Source: Bolinopsis microptera
Lineage: Eukaryota > Ctenophora > Tentaculata > Lobata > Bolinopsidae
NCBI RefSeq assembly: GCF_026151205.1
Contig: NC_087078.1
Location: 12,941,118 to 13,005,117 of the forward strand
DNA: 64,000 bases
Direction: 5' to 3'
Shown here: positions 1-10,457 of the stretch, piece by piece
Numbering within the stretch: position 1 is the first letter of the stretch
How the letters are laid out: the number at the start of each line of letters is the position of its first letter
Translations under genes and position numbers: made by a program
Notes under the pieces: model-generated
The model's input: only the letters and a program-made list of their open reading frames with translations
Told to the model about the DNA's origin: nothing
The model's database searches: none

Positions 1-57
1 ACATCATGGTACGTGGTTCCGCCACCTAAAGGCCGGATCTGTTTGACACATAACACG

Positions 58-940
58 TGCTTTAAGGGGGGGGGGGGGGGGTTCACCCTGAAACTTGTTT
101 TCGAGATAGCAGTTGACCAACAAACTAGGACCGGTGACCAAACTTTTGAGGGGGACCCCAACCGCCAAACAGTGCCCACGGGGCAGCCACGCCCATATTT
201 GGTCCAAATTAGGCCCAATTTAGCCAAATACCCTGAACATACCCAAAATCCAGCTTTTAGGTGCTCTACTTAGTACTTGTAGTTAGTGGTCCCCTGAACT
301 CGTATATGAATTATCATCAAGATTGGACAAAAAATGGCTGAGTTATGAGACAAAAACTATATGACCATATTTGGGCATACGCACCAATTTTGATCGATTC
401 TGGCCCATAAATTGGTCAAATATCAATATTTTTGAATGGAACCAACTTTATATGAAAGGTAAGCCTATACTACACATTCTCTATGATTATTAGCTCAATA
501 TTTACCTAACTGTGGATTCTGTGTACAAATAATGGCAAAAAATGAACAAAATTGCCCATATCTCAGTTCGAGATATTTGCGAAACTGATTTCACTCAAAA
601 AAATAGAACTCAATATTTTTACATGAAATTTTAAGAATCAACGTAGAATCGCATTTCGACTGGGACAGAATTTTGGGACAGAATTTTGAGTTAGGCCTTT
701 AAAAAAATTTGGCGGCCAAATTCTGAAATTTGCCGGGCATTTTTCAGAATTTGGCCGCCAAATTTTTTTAGGGGACCACTAGCTACAAGTAAAGCACCTA
801 CAAGCTGGATTTTGGGTATGTTCAGGGTATTTGGCTAAATTGGGCCTGATTTGGACCAAATATCGGCGTGGCTGCCCCGCGGGCACCGTTCGGCGGTTGG
901 GATCTGGGAGTTTGGTCGCCGGTCATAGTTTGTTGGTCAA
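58..940. repeat. Fold-back (long-TIR) mobile element, copy 1
   Basis: The left arm (about 113-295) and right arm (about 771-940) are reverse complements over roughly 170 bp. Both ends carry TTGACCAACAAACTA, then a GACCGG-type block, and both reach AGTGGTCCCC on the inner side. The element seems to begin with a poly-G tract (66-81) followed by GTTCACCCTG, because the second copy (23,730 onward) has the same tract and leader. A nearly perfect internal hairpin lies at 701-769. It has no coding capacity, so it looks like a non-autonomous DNA element of fold-back or MITE type. I could not define a target-site duplication, so the class is unassigned. Short ORFs across the left arm are chance reading frames. 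Confidence 0.75.
701..769. repeat. Near-perfect hairpin inside the fold-back element
   Basis: Arms of about 27 bp (701-728 and 742-769, each with a run of seven A or T and the block TTTGGCGGCCAAATTCTGAA) flank a loop of about 12 bases. It lies just inside the right arm of the 58-940 element. Confidence 0.8.
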
Positions 941-1190
941 ATGCTTTTAAATTTAAGCTTTTACTCATATTGCGAAAAAAGGACTTATGTTAAAGTTGCG
1001 ATTCATTCGCACATATACGTGGGGCTGGACCGCGCTATTAGTATTACAATACGAGCAAATCTATCAAATACTTTTTATTCGTTGCTAAATTGTAGCTCTC
1101 TTATCAGTAGTTCTGTGTGCGCGTTGAATTATCTCTCTGGCTTTGTAGATTTGTATACATTGTTTGTATATTTTCTGTACAACGTGTACG

Positions 1191-2147
1191 ATGCCTTATC
1201 CGCTACAGAGTGAACATTTTGAGATGGTAGATGATGCTATGGTTGAGAATGGCCAGTTCCTTACGGAATATGTGAATCAGATACACATGGCGACGGACAG
1301 TATTTTCAAGGAGATTAGAAGTAAAATCGGAGTTGAACACAACGATGATGTGCGATTTGATAAACTGAACCAGAGAAGTGTGCCTAGAGAAAGGTTATCA
1401 GAATGGTTAGAAACAATGTGCTGGATACTGAACAATTATTGTGGACCATTGTTACAATCCGCCACAGAAACAGCTGACGATAACCGAATATTCAGGAAAG
1501 AAAAAATAGCTGATGCGACCAAAATCATAGAACTACAAGAGAAGTTACTCACCAAGCAAGAAGAAGATATGGCTAAAATCAATGATTTGCAGGAGAAGTT
1601 AGCTTTGAAGAAGGATGACGAGATTGGAACTGTGAAAAGTGCAGCTCAGAAAGAGATCAAAACCTTTTCGTCTCTGTTGAAAAACACGTGCAAAAACGCC
1701 TTTGCACCGAAGAAGATCCAAGCTGCAGTGAAAAGAGTTGCCCTAGCAGATGATCGAAGTAAAAGCCTGATTATATTTGGGCTTCCAGAGACGGAGGAAA
1801 ACCTGGATGCTAAGGTATCTGGTATTTTGTTGGACCATCTCAACGAAAAACCGAAAATTTTGAGATGTAAACGAGTTGGAAAGGACACAAGTGAACGAGT
1901 CAGGCCAGTGAAATTCATTTTGTCAAGCTCAGATCAAGCTCGTACCATCTTGAGCAAGACTAAGCTACTAAGACATGTAGACGGGTTTAGTTCAGTTTAC
2001 ATCACTCCTGATAGATCAGCTGCAGACAGAATAGCCTACAAGAAAGTTGTCGACCAACTGATAAATAAAAGGACAGCAGAGCCTGACAAAGTTCATGTTA
2101 TCAGGAACTTTAGAGTCATTAGCTCGGAGAAGGAGCCTTTAGAGTGA
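1191..2147 (+). CDS. LINE-type ORF1 protein (coiled coil plus RRM-like nucleic-acid-binding domain)
   Basis: This is an open frame of 318 residues from the ATG at 1191. An in-frame ATG at 1164 adds nine residues and is less likely. Residues about 100-150 are rich in E, K and L with heptad spacing (ELQEKLL ... DLQEKLA), as in the trimerising coiled coil of ORF1 proteins. Residues about 190-260 contain SLIIFGLPE, KRVGK and RPVKFIL, the usual core of the RRM-like domain of animal non-LTR retrotransposon ORF1 proteins. VYITPDRSAADR follows at 269-280, matching the family's 'SPDRS..ER' C-terminal motif. In such elements the protein binds element RNA and chaperones it. No endonuclease or reverse transcriptase follows; the sequence after the TGA is AT-rich and closed. 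It may be a 5' fragment, an internally deleted copy, or a retained single gene. Family assignment is from motif memory, not a search. Confidence 0.72.
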   Translation: MPYPLQSEHFEMVDDAMVENGQFLTEYVNQIHMATDSIFKEIRSKIGVEHNDDVRFDKLNQRSVPRERLSEWLETMCWILNNYCGPLLQSATETADDNRIFRKEKIADATKIIELQEKLLTKQEEDMAKINDLQEKLALKKDDEIGTVKSAAQKEIKTFSSLLKNTCKNAFAPKKIQAAVKRVALADDRSKSLIIFGLPETEENLDAKVSGILLDHLNEKPKILRCKRVGKDTSERVRPVKFILSSSDQARTILSKTKLLRHVDGFSSVYITPDRSAADRIAYKKVVDQLINKRTAEPDKVHVIRNFRVISSEKEPLE

Positions 2148-2744
2148 TATATTTTCTATAAATACAATATTATATGTTTTAATTCATTGATTAATTAATT
2201 TGTTGCTAGGGCCCAATGTTATTGCGGGTGTGGTATTTCTTACTGCACACTACTGTGTTTTGGTTACCCCTCTTTCAATACATAATTTGGGTTTCATACT
2301 GGGATAGTGGAATTTAGGGCTATATCGGTTTCTCCTTTTATAACTGGGTTTATTTAGAAGCATTCAATTCTGTATAATTATGTATTGTTTGAAAAGTTTA
2401 AGATTAAAAAAAAGTAGAGCTCAGGGACCATGATATCACCAAGAAATTACAGCTTTATATGTGACGAGTTCGCATGACACGTGTTAACCATATGAGGAGT
2501 GTCACGTGATAATCAATCAAGGCTCGGCCCCTCGAGCCTGGCCCCTCCTCTGATTCAAATAAAAACTCGTCAGAAATACTATCAAAGACTTTCTTTTCCT
2601 TGATTGTTTAGGGAGTAGACTTGCCACATAATTCCAGGATCAAAATATATAAAACCGGACGTTTATGAAGGGTGCTGTGCTAGGATATGGGACACACTCA
2701 ACTACCGCACCTATCCCGAAGTAACTAAGCTACTTGCCTTACGA
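2148..2744. other. Non-coding stretch after ORF1
   Basis: No supported gene. It contains an A8 run at 2407-2414 that could be the poly-A end of the retroelement carrying ORF1. It also has the short inverted pair TGACGAGTT (2461-2469) and AACTCGTCA (2564-2572), and two CACGTG-like sites (CACGTG at about 2503). Confidence 0.4.
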
Positions 2745-3222
2745 CTTAGTGCGGCTTCAACGTCCGAACAGAGATAGTTTTTTTCCAAATCTATCTATCC
2801 AGCATGACTCATGAGTTTGTTTACCTCCTTATGCTGTCGTCAAGCCCCGTGTCCCTCCGAAGGATGTCAATATATGTGAGGTGTGGTCTTCCCCTTCGAC
2901 GATGTCCTTAAATGGGTTCCCAGAAGAGAAGTTAATGACTCAGAAGTTCTTCATGTCTGGCTAGATGATCACCTGGGAGTCTCATCCTCCGTTCAGCTAT
3001 CTTATCAGATGCTCTGATGAGGTGTCCATATACCTTGGCGTTAGTCTGCCGCTCTGGCCAGTCTATGTTAAGTGCCATCGTCAGCATTCTCGTATAGCAT
3101 CCATCAATACGTTTTGCGAGGGTCTGGCTGACAGTCCATGTTTCAGAGCCATACAGAAGGATGGACTCAACTGTGGCCAGGAACAACTTCAACTGTGATA
3201 GTGAAGTCCCGGCCGTAAGCAC
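2745..3222 (-). pseudogene. C-terminal remnant of a LINE reverse transcriptase (RTE/CR1-like)
   Basis: On the minus strand the frame reads through LFLATVESILLYGSETWT and DGCYTRMLTMAL, the conserved block just after the polymerase domain of many invertebrate LINEs. After two in-frame stops the same frame continues with FWEP, GHRRRGRPHLTYID and LRRDTGLDDS, the usual family C-terminus. Further stops follow (TAA, TGA, TAG). The copy is 5'-truncated, as is typical of failed target-primed reverse transcription, and is inactive. It points the opposite way from the ORF1 gene at 1191-2147, so the two are probably separate insertions. The clade call (RTE versus CR1/L2) is uncertain. Confidence 0.8.
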
Positions 3223-4352
3223 AGGTTACACTATAAGTATATGCTAATATCTAACATACCACATTTAAATGCGGGAGAGCTCTGCATTTCCAGTGCACTA
3301 GACACTACATAATGTTATAAAAGCGAATATCATAATAACGTGGCTCTGGTTTAAGTTCCACACGCACAATCATCTGGCTCCACTGAAATTGACTCATAAC
3401 GGTCAAATTTATAATGTAGCACGCACTAAACACAAAGTTATCAAAAGAAAACCGATTATTATGTTGTTCCAATATTCAATATTAATTGCACGAGCACGTG
3501 CAGGTTTCCACCCGCGTTACCGCACAACTCCTATTTCTCACAAAATTAGCACATTGGCGGTCAGACAAACAGAAAAAAAGAAACTTTCGAATTATAAGCT
3601 AGATACAGGTGCTGAAAAGCAGCACCTGTATATTTTAAACCATATGTAAGGAGCAAGGTACCTGCTTCTTCCTAATTCTCATGCTCCTTTTATATTCACG
3701 TTCTGCAATCTGTCTTGTACACATGAGCTGATTAATTATGTACCGCACCATTTTAGATTTTATTATTATACCCCCGCATGATTAATTGCTTTGACGTTTT
3801 GATAGCAGGCTGTGAATATGAAAAGAAAATTATATTCTTTGCAGGCTCAGATTAGAATTAGCCCAGAGACGGCCCATGTATCAAACAAACACACTGGTAA
3901 AATTTAAAACCTGTGCTGGGGTTACACTTACTCTGGTTGCGAGATTGCACTGATTCGCGAGCAAAGTAATGGAGCATGTTACAAAATTAAAAATCACGTT
4001 CTAAACTGAGCTTTGCTGCTTGTTATACTATTACTTATGATTAGTGACTTTCAACGCAATTAATACGGAATTATATAACTTATCAAATTTGAGCAATAAT
4101 AAAAGACACACACTTTAAATCAATAAACCGGAATCTTCAAAAAATCTTCACCACCGGGGATATTTTAAAATAAGCAGTTTCTTAGAATATTTCTTAGCAA
4201 TCGCTAACCAATTGTCTCGTATATCTGGTATATTCATGAATACCATATGATTTTCAACTTTTTGTGCAATATGCGACTTCGCTTTAAGAGTAACCACCTC
4301 GATCACGGTTATTATACTATTGCAGTTGCACGGTTATTATAATTGTAGTGGT
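3223..4352. other. Non-coding AT-rich stretch
   Basis: No gene supported. An 86-residue open frame (3389-3649) shows no recognisable motif. A small hairpin with arms ATACAGGTGCT and AGCACCTGTAT lies at about 3603-3631. Confidence 0.4.
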
Positions 4353-4406
4353 AGTAGTCAAGGGGAATCCTACCTGCTACCACTGGTAGGATTCCCCTTG
4401 ACTACT
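4353..4406. repeat. Perfect 22-bp inverted repeat (hairpin)
   Basis: The arms 4353-4374 and 4385-4406 are exact reverse complements around a 10-base loop. Each contains CAAGGGGAATCCTACC or its complement. No poly-T or coding context suggests a terminator; it could be a tiny MITE or an RNA hairpin. Confidence 0.9.
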
Positions 4407-4495
4407 CTGTACTCCGACTGAACTAAACTCTTTGACACGGAGGTCTGGAAATAATGAACAAAAATAGTAATGACTTCTCCTCAGTACCCTCCAAT

Positions 4496-4961
4496 CACCT
4501 TGCATTCACCCTCTACTCACCCTCTACTCACCCTCTACTCACCTTTCACTCACTCTCTACTCACCCTCTACTCACCTTTCACTCACCCTCTACTCACCCT
4601 CTACTCACCCTCTACTCACCCTCTACTCACCCTCTACTCACCCTCTACTCACCTTTCACTCACCCTCTACTCACCCTCTACTCACCCTCTACTCACCCTC
4701 CACTCACCTTGCATTCACCCTCTACTCACCCTCTACTCACCCTCTACTCACCTTTCACTCACTCTCTACTCACCCTCTACTCACCTTTCACTCACCCTCT
4801 ACTCACCCTCTACTCACCCTCTACTCACCCTCTACTCACCCTCTACTCACCTTTCACTCACCCTCTACTCACCCTCTACTCACCCTCTACTCACCCTCTA
4901 GTCACCCTCTACTCACCTTTCACTCACCCTCTACTCACCCTCCACTCATCCTCCACTCACC
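4496..4961. repeat. 11-bp minisatellite, about 42 units
   Basis: The main unit is CACCCTCTACT, with recurring variants CACCTTTCACT, CACTCTCTACT, CACCCTCCACT and CACCTTGCATT. Variants recur every few units, suggesting higher-order duplication. Because 11 is not a multiple of 3 and the unit makes no stop, long repetitive open frames (about 140-170 residues, Thr/Leu/Ser/His/Pro-rich) run through it. I treat these as artefacts of the repeat. Confidence 0.97.
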
Positions 4962-7900
4962 TAGTATAGAACCAGTTACAGAGGCATCATCACTAATAAG
5001 GGAGACGAACAACGGAAGCTTACCGAGTTGGCGAGAACAACATAATTTAACGGATGATTACAAATATGCGACAATATGATCGTGATATTTCTACCAATCG
5101 CGGATTCCAGGCCAGACAGTTGACGTTCGCGTTGCTTTCCAAATAAATTAACGGCTTTCTCAGATAAAAAGGATAAATAGGTTTTAGGATCGCTGCTGGA
5201 TACATTACAAGCCATTAGCCAATTAAGGTATATTAATAGTTAGGCTAGGGCAATCTAAATATTGATAAAGTCAAAGATGGTATGACGATACCTACCTAGT
5301 ACCCCTGGGTGGTACTGGTAGTGGTATACTGCTAGGGAAGGTTAATGGTGGTGTAAATACTCGATATATTAAAGCTGTATCTAGCCCTGGCAGATTAACA
5401 TTTATATTTTGAGATTAACATTTATATTTTGAGATTAACATTTATATTTTGAGGCAATGTGTTGATCAGTTCATCATTCAACAAGTCAAAATCGAACAAA
5501 TTACGACCTCTGGAGCTGTTCGTAAACGTTCTAGTTCGACATATTCTATAAGCGCTTGGCGCAAGGGAACAAAAAATAGCTGAACTTAACGAGCCTACTA
5601 AATCACTCTATAGTCAATCTTCGAGATTTTTCTGAAAGGGCCTTCGGCGGCGCGCGCTTCGCGCGCGAAAAGTGGCATGCAACGTATGTCAATGTATTTT
5701 CGGACGCTGATTCCAAATTACCCCTCATGACATAGGATTATTGTTAAAATGCTCCCCTGGCGAGATATTGGCGAAAAACTGATGCACGTGATATGACCAT
5801 ATAATGAAGTTGGTCTAATTCCACGTTAGGGTTAGGGTTTCAGCTTGTAGCGCGATGCACTACTGGGTCGCGCCGCGCATCAAATAATTCTTCTCGCAAC
5901 CACATATGGTTCGTATGCAGATCGGCGAGATGCGAAGGATTGACATCGTGAATCAAGGTTTCAGCATATGCTTTTGTTAGGGATTGGGTAGAGGGTTAGG
6001 GTTTCGAATAGTCATTCAGGGCCACCTAGACTAGAGAACGCGTTTAAAAAGTCACGTGACATGATTCGAGTGTAAAGTGATTAATCATCATCCTAAAAGT
6101 CTATATAGCTGTTATTTAACAGAAAGCTTCTGACTTCTGGGAGAATTACTGCGGAGGACAGTTGGGCGGTACTTGAAAGTACAGTGACTATTTGAGTATT
6201 ACGGCGATTGACAGTACACTTTACAGCTGAATCAACGAAACAGTAGATGCCTGATGCAGTGGACGCTTTTTCTCTTCTCGATTCGAAATCGAGGATTTTT
6301 AATGGCAAAACAGTTATACATGAATTTCATATCCGAACGGTGACGGCTGGGAGTCTTTCTCAAAATCAGTGCAAAGCCCATAAACTTTGCCTCGAAATAA
6401 TGAAATATGTGGAAATTCGTTGCTTTTATAATTATGGGCAAACTGAAATTTAATGATATCTAAATGTGATATTATACCATTAAAATTAAATTCTTCCACT
6501 ACAACCCTGACGGTTTGTTTTAATTAGCCAGCAACCACCCATGATTAAATCATCAACTCCTGTCAAAACATTTATTGCTCAAAGTCAATGGAGGCGCCAA
6601 TAGAACCGTGGGAAACATATAATAGTGCTTCAAACGACCAAACGGTTACGTCAAATATAATTTAGACAAAATTTGTCTTCACTCAATGTGTTCCACACAA
6701 TATGTTTTTCAAATCAATCGCTGAGCTATAAAAACCTCTGTGAATTAAACAACACTACATCAATGTTATACAATATGATTTACTTTAAAGCAAATATTGT
6801 TCCGTACCAAGGAATGGACAATATAAAGGGTATTTAACAAAATTAGAATGCACAGTTTTCAAAACAAAAGAAATTAAGAATTTAACAAAACGAGTTTACC
6901 ACATTTTCTAGAGATTGCATCATTAACCAAAATTTTTTTCGTACTTGACCATGGAGAAAGTTTTGGCAGGAATTTTTAAATTTTCTTATTCGACCAACAG
7001 TGACAGTCGTAATTCTTTGAGTACATATAAAGTCCAGGTAAGTGGTTAATAATGTGCCTTAATTCTGCTAATACATGTAAATTTATTTGAGCAAATGGAC
7101 AAGGGACACTGGACAGGCATCCTTTTTGAATTTCGAGCACGTTTTAAAGTCACTCTACTAATTACTCCTCTAGTATAATTTCCACTAAGGATACTGGGTA
7201 GCTAAATTTAGTAGTAGGTATTCTGTAGATTTAGGCGAATGTTAAAAGAGTAAAACAGTTTTCGTTTGACAATCTGACCACCTGAATCCTGACCAGCAAG
7301 CTGATTAAACTATTAAAGAAGTAATTGAAGAAGAATACCTGACTTAATAATAATATCAAAATACTCGACACGTCAATATTAACAATTTTAGGGTATTCCA
7401 ACAAAATTTCTAAGCAACTGGTCAATAAAAAGATCTGGAACACAGACTCTTGAATGTGAACACTGAACACTCATCAGGTGAGAATTTGGGTAGAGACTAC
7501 ACTCACCTTTTAAATGTTATCAACGATTCCCGAATATCGTGTTATTGAGGATGTTACAGAAGTAAAGGAATTAATTTAATGTAGTTTGAGGAGTCCTCAC
7601 TCTCCTCACGTCCAACAATGGCGTCTATCTTGTCACTAATATAAGAGATTGCTTGTACATTCAAACCTCTTGAACACTATTTTATTTGAATCACAGTTTA
7701 ATTATCGCATGTTGGAAATTTGCCAATTGGTTGGCCTCAATTTTTCTCATACCATTTCCTGGGAATTCTCTGCGTTGTTCCACTTCCATAATAATGACCA
7801 CTACCAGTTACCTGGCCTGTTACATATAAAGATAAAATTATACGCTTTGGGAGTATTCATTTACAATGCAAGTGTTAAGAAGAAGTGGCTTCGTATTGGG

Positions 7901-10234
7901 CCAAAAATTCCTTACGTTGTAATAAATAAACGTTTCCTTCCCTAATTCACCTACATTTTGCATTGAAGGTTCCCATGAACCTGACAGCGCGTTTTAAATA
8001 TGTACCAGAGTTTCGTTCCAATAGTTATTAGTTAGGTGTGGAGTCAATGTGCGGAGTCAAGAGCCGTACGATTTGCTTGACAGGTAATATTAAAATGTAA
8101 TGCGAATCTACAACTAAAATCCGTTCAAATTTTGGAGCAATAAATTAGATGCAGGTTATGTAATGACAAGGCATATTTTAATTGAGTGACTGCTAAATTT
8201 GGCACTTATATGCCAATGTTACCAGGGGACCAGGCTTTTGTGTTCATACCCATGGACACAAAAGAATATATGGCGGAATGATAGGCTGAGCGCGGCCCAG
8301 TAATGTCAGTATAGTGCATCAGCCGAACTAAACATATTGCAGAGACACAATGTATACTTTTTAATGAGTTATGTGTAATCATGTACTGTGCTCTAGAATA
8401 ATCTCAAAACCTGAAACCGCAGCTTCAGCTGGCTTCATGCTTGCTAGTACTAGTAGCTGAGTTTTGATAGTAGCTGGTGACGTTACTTTATGTTTATCAA
8501 AGTAAGCAATCAGTAAGACACCTTCATCGCAATTTTTTGCAACTATTATCTTACAATTGACTGCAGTATAAGCGTTATGCCATAAACTGCTGATCCAACG
8601 TAATTTTAACAACAAACTCAAAGAACCATACGATCATTTTTTTACAACTATTTTTCAATTTGTCCTTTCCCAAGTGACTGGTATTTTAGTAATTCTTTGA
8701 TAAAAATATGATACCTAAAAAGAGTTTGGCCGGTCAAAATGATGTACTGAAGTCTAAAGAAAGGCGAAATGTTTCATCGAAGTAAGCAGATACATCAACT
8801 AACTAGGAGTAGGGATGATAAACGCATCATTAAACTTTGTAGCAAAACCGCAGTCACACTCATACAATGAATTTATTTTTCGTCTCGGAGGGATAATCAG
8901 TATCACGTGATGTGGTGACGAATAAAAACCGATCATTAAACTTCATTAAGTCATCAGCTGAAGGCATAGCTCCATTATTTTTCAGTTATGATATTACAGA
9001 CGGAGTTGGCAGAGTTTATTTTATGAAGTTTGGAGAGTCCTAATCAGAATCCTAATCGCATGTCCAAGGACCAAGGGTGGCGTTTCTTTTTCTCTGATAT
9101 AAAACCTAATACTCAGCAAGAAAGCGTTATATTGTATCTGACCACGTAAATTGTATCTAACCGGCAATTATATAATAGGTCTGGCACACGAAACATGCTT
9201 AAACGGGCTAACCCGACATGAGATATTAAAAATGAGTACTGCAGCTGGCTGATAAGAACAATCTTGGGACGGGAAAAGTCATCCTCCACAGCCTGGTACC
9301 CAGTTAACTATAAATGTAGCAGTTTAATAACGAATGCGGCCTTTACGCACATGGTGCAGAGATGAGATTGATTTTTTCTACCTAGAAATGATGATGATTT
9401 AACTCCTGTAATAGGTTGTAAGCCAAGGATGAAGCCTGAGCGTCTAAATTGCGACATGTACGATTGAAGCAATATCATCAGCTCCAATAAGTGAATAAGT
9501 TTCTGATCGCGCCTCACGCTGGGTCCTTAATCTCCTTTTTTACGCAATAAGGAAACATTTTAGGAGGACAGTATTATGAATCGGGTGACCGCATTAAACC
9601 GGGGCTGGTCCCCACTCGTGATAATGCACTACGGATATCGTGAACAGTGCAAAATTGGTTACAATCATTGGAGTTATACTTTCCAAGTTCTAGTTGGTAA
9701 AAAATGCATGTTTCGGCTAGAACTATGAAAATAAGTCACACTCGGTTGAGGACCTTAAAATATATGATATACAAAGTATTGGATCAGAATATGTCAATAA
9801 CAACCGTCATTTTGGTTGGGGTGTTTTATCTTTATATTACAACTAACGTCTAGTCATCTTCATCACCACAACATGCTCTCTACAAGGAGAGAGCTTAATT
9901 AATCAGATTGAATAAAAATTCTGAGTGATACTGGCATGAAATTACTGATCATAAAATGAAGCTGAAGACACAACATCTACACTTAAAAGGGTGGAGGTTA
10001 TTACCCCGGCAACGCGTGACTCAGGATCAAGTCACGTGACTGGTTACGCTAGTTTGACAAGTCTTATTGGAGCTTGTAAAATATTCCAAGTAGTATTGCC
10101 ATTAACTGTCGTACTTGATCTGACAAATTACAGCCTGAAAAAGAGATATTGCAATCGCAGAATGAATCTGGAGATGTGCCTATATTTGGGATAAAGAAGG
10201 AGAAATTGTGAAATTTTGACAATTCTGAGCGTGT
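4962..10234. other. Non-coding, gene-poor stretch
   Basis: No ORF here carries a recognisable motif; all are under 100 residues. Visible details are the 20-bp triplet repeat at 5393-5452 and the GC-rich palindrome TTCGCGCGCGAA at 5658-5669. Two short TTAGGGTTAGGG-like stretches (5826-5839 and about 5993-6004) are too short to be telomeric. Composition is strongly AT-rich throughout. Confidence 0.45.
5393..5452. repeat. Three exact tandem copies of a 20-bp unit
   Basis: The unit GATTAACATTTATATTTTGA occurs three times head to tail without a mismatch. Confidence 0.97.
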
Positions 10235-10457
10235 CGTAGCAAAATGGCTTTAACGAGGGGTGCAGACTGCAGCAGGGTCTAGAAGAACGTGTCGTTTGAC
10301 CAATTTGATATAAAATTAGAAATAGAATAAGCAGTTACAGTCTGGATGCAAAAACGATTAGGGGTCAACTCATCAACATATGCATACGATAGTGTAATTG
10401 CTTCACCGTAGCAAAATGGCTTTAACGAGGAGTGCAGACTGCAGAGGGGTCTAGAAG
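10235..10457. repeat. Direct repeat of about 51 bp, period 172
   Basis: The blocks 10235-10285 and 10407-10457 both run from CGTAGCAAAATGGCTTTAAC to GGTCTAGAAG with only a few differences. The sequence between them is not repeated. Confidence 0.85.

Noticed and set aside
4454-4969. Long repetitive proteins across the minisatellite
   Set aside because: They arise from an 11-bp stop-free repeat in all frames; no conserved start or domain.
5826-6004. TTAGGG repeats as an interstitial telomere
   Set aside because: Only about two units at each place; chance level in AT-rich DNA.
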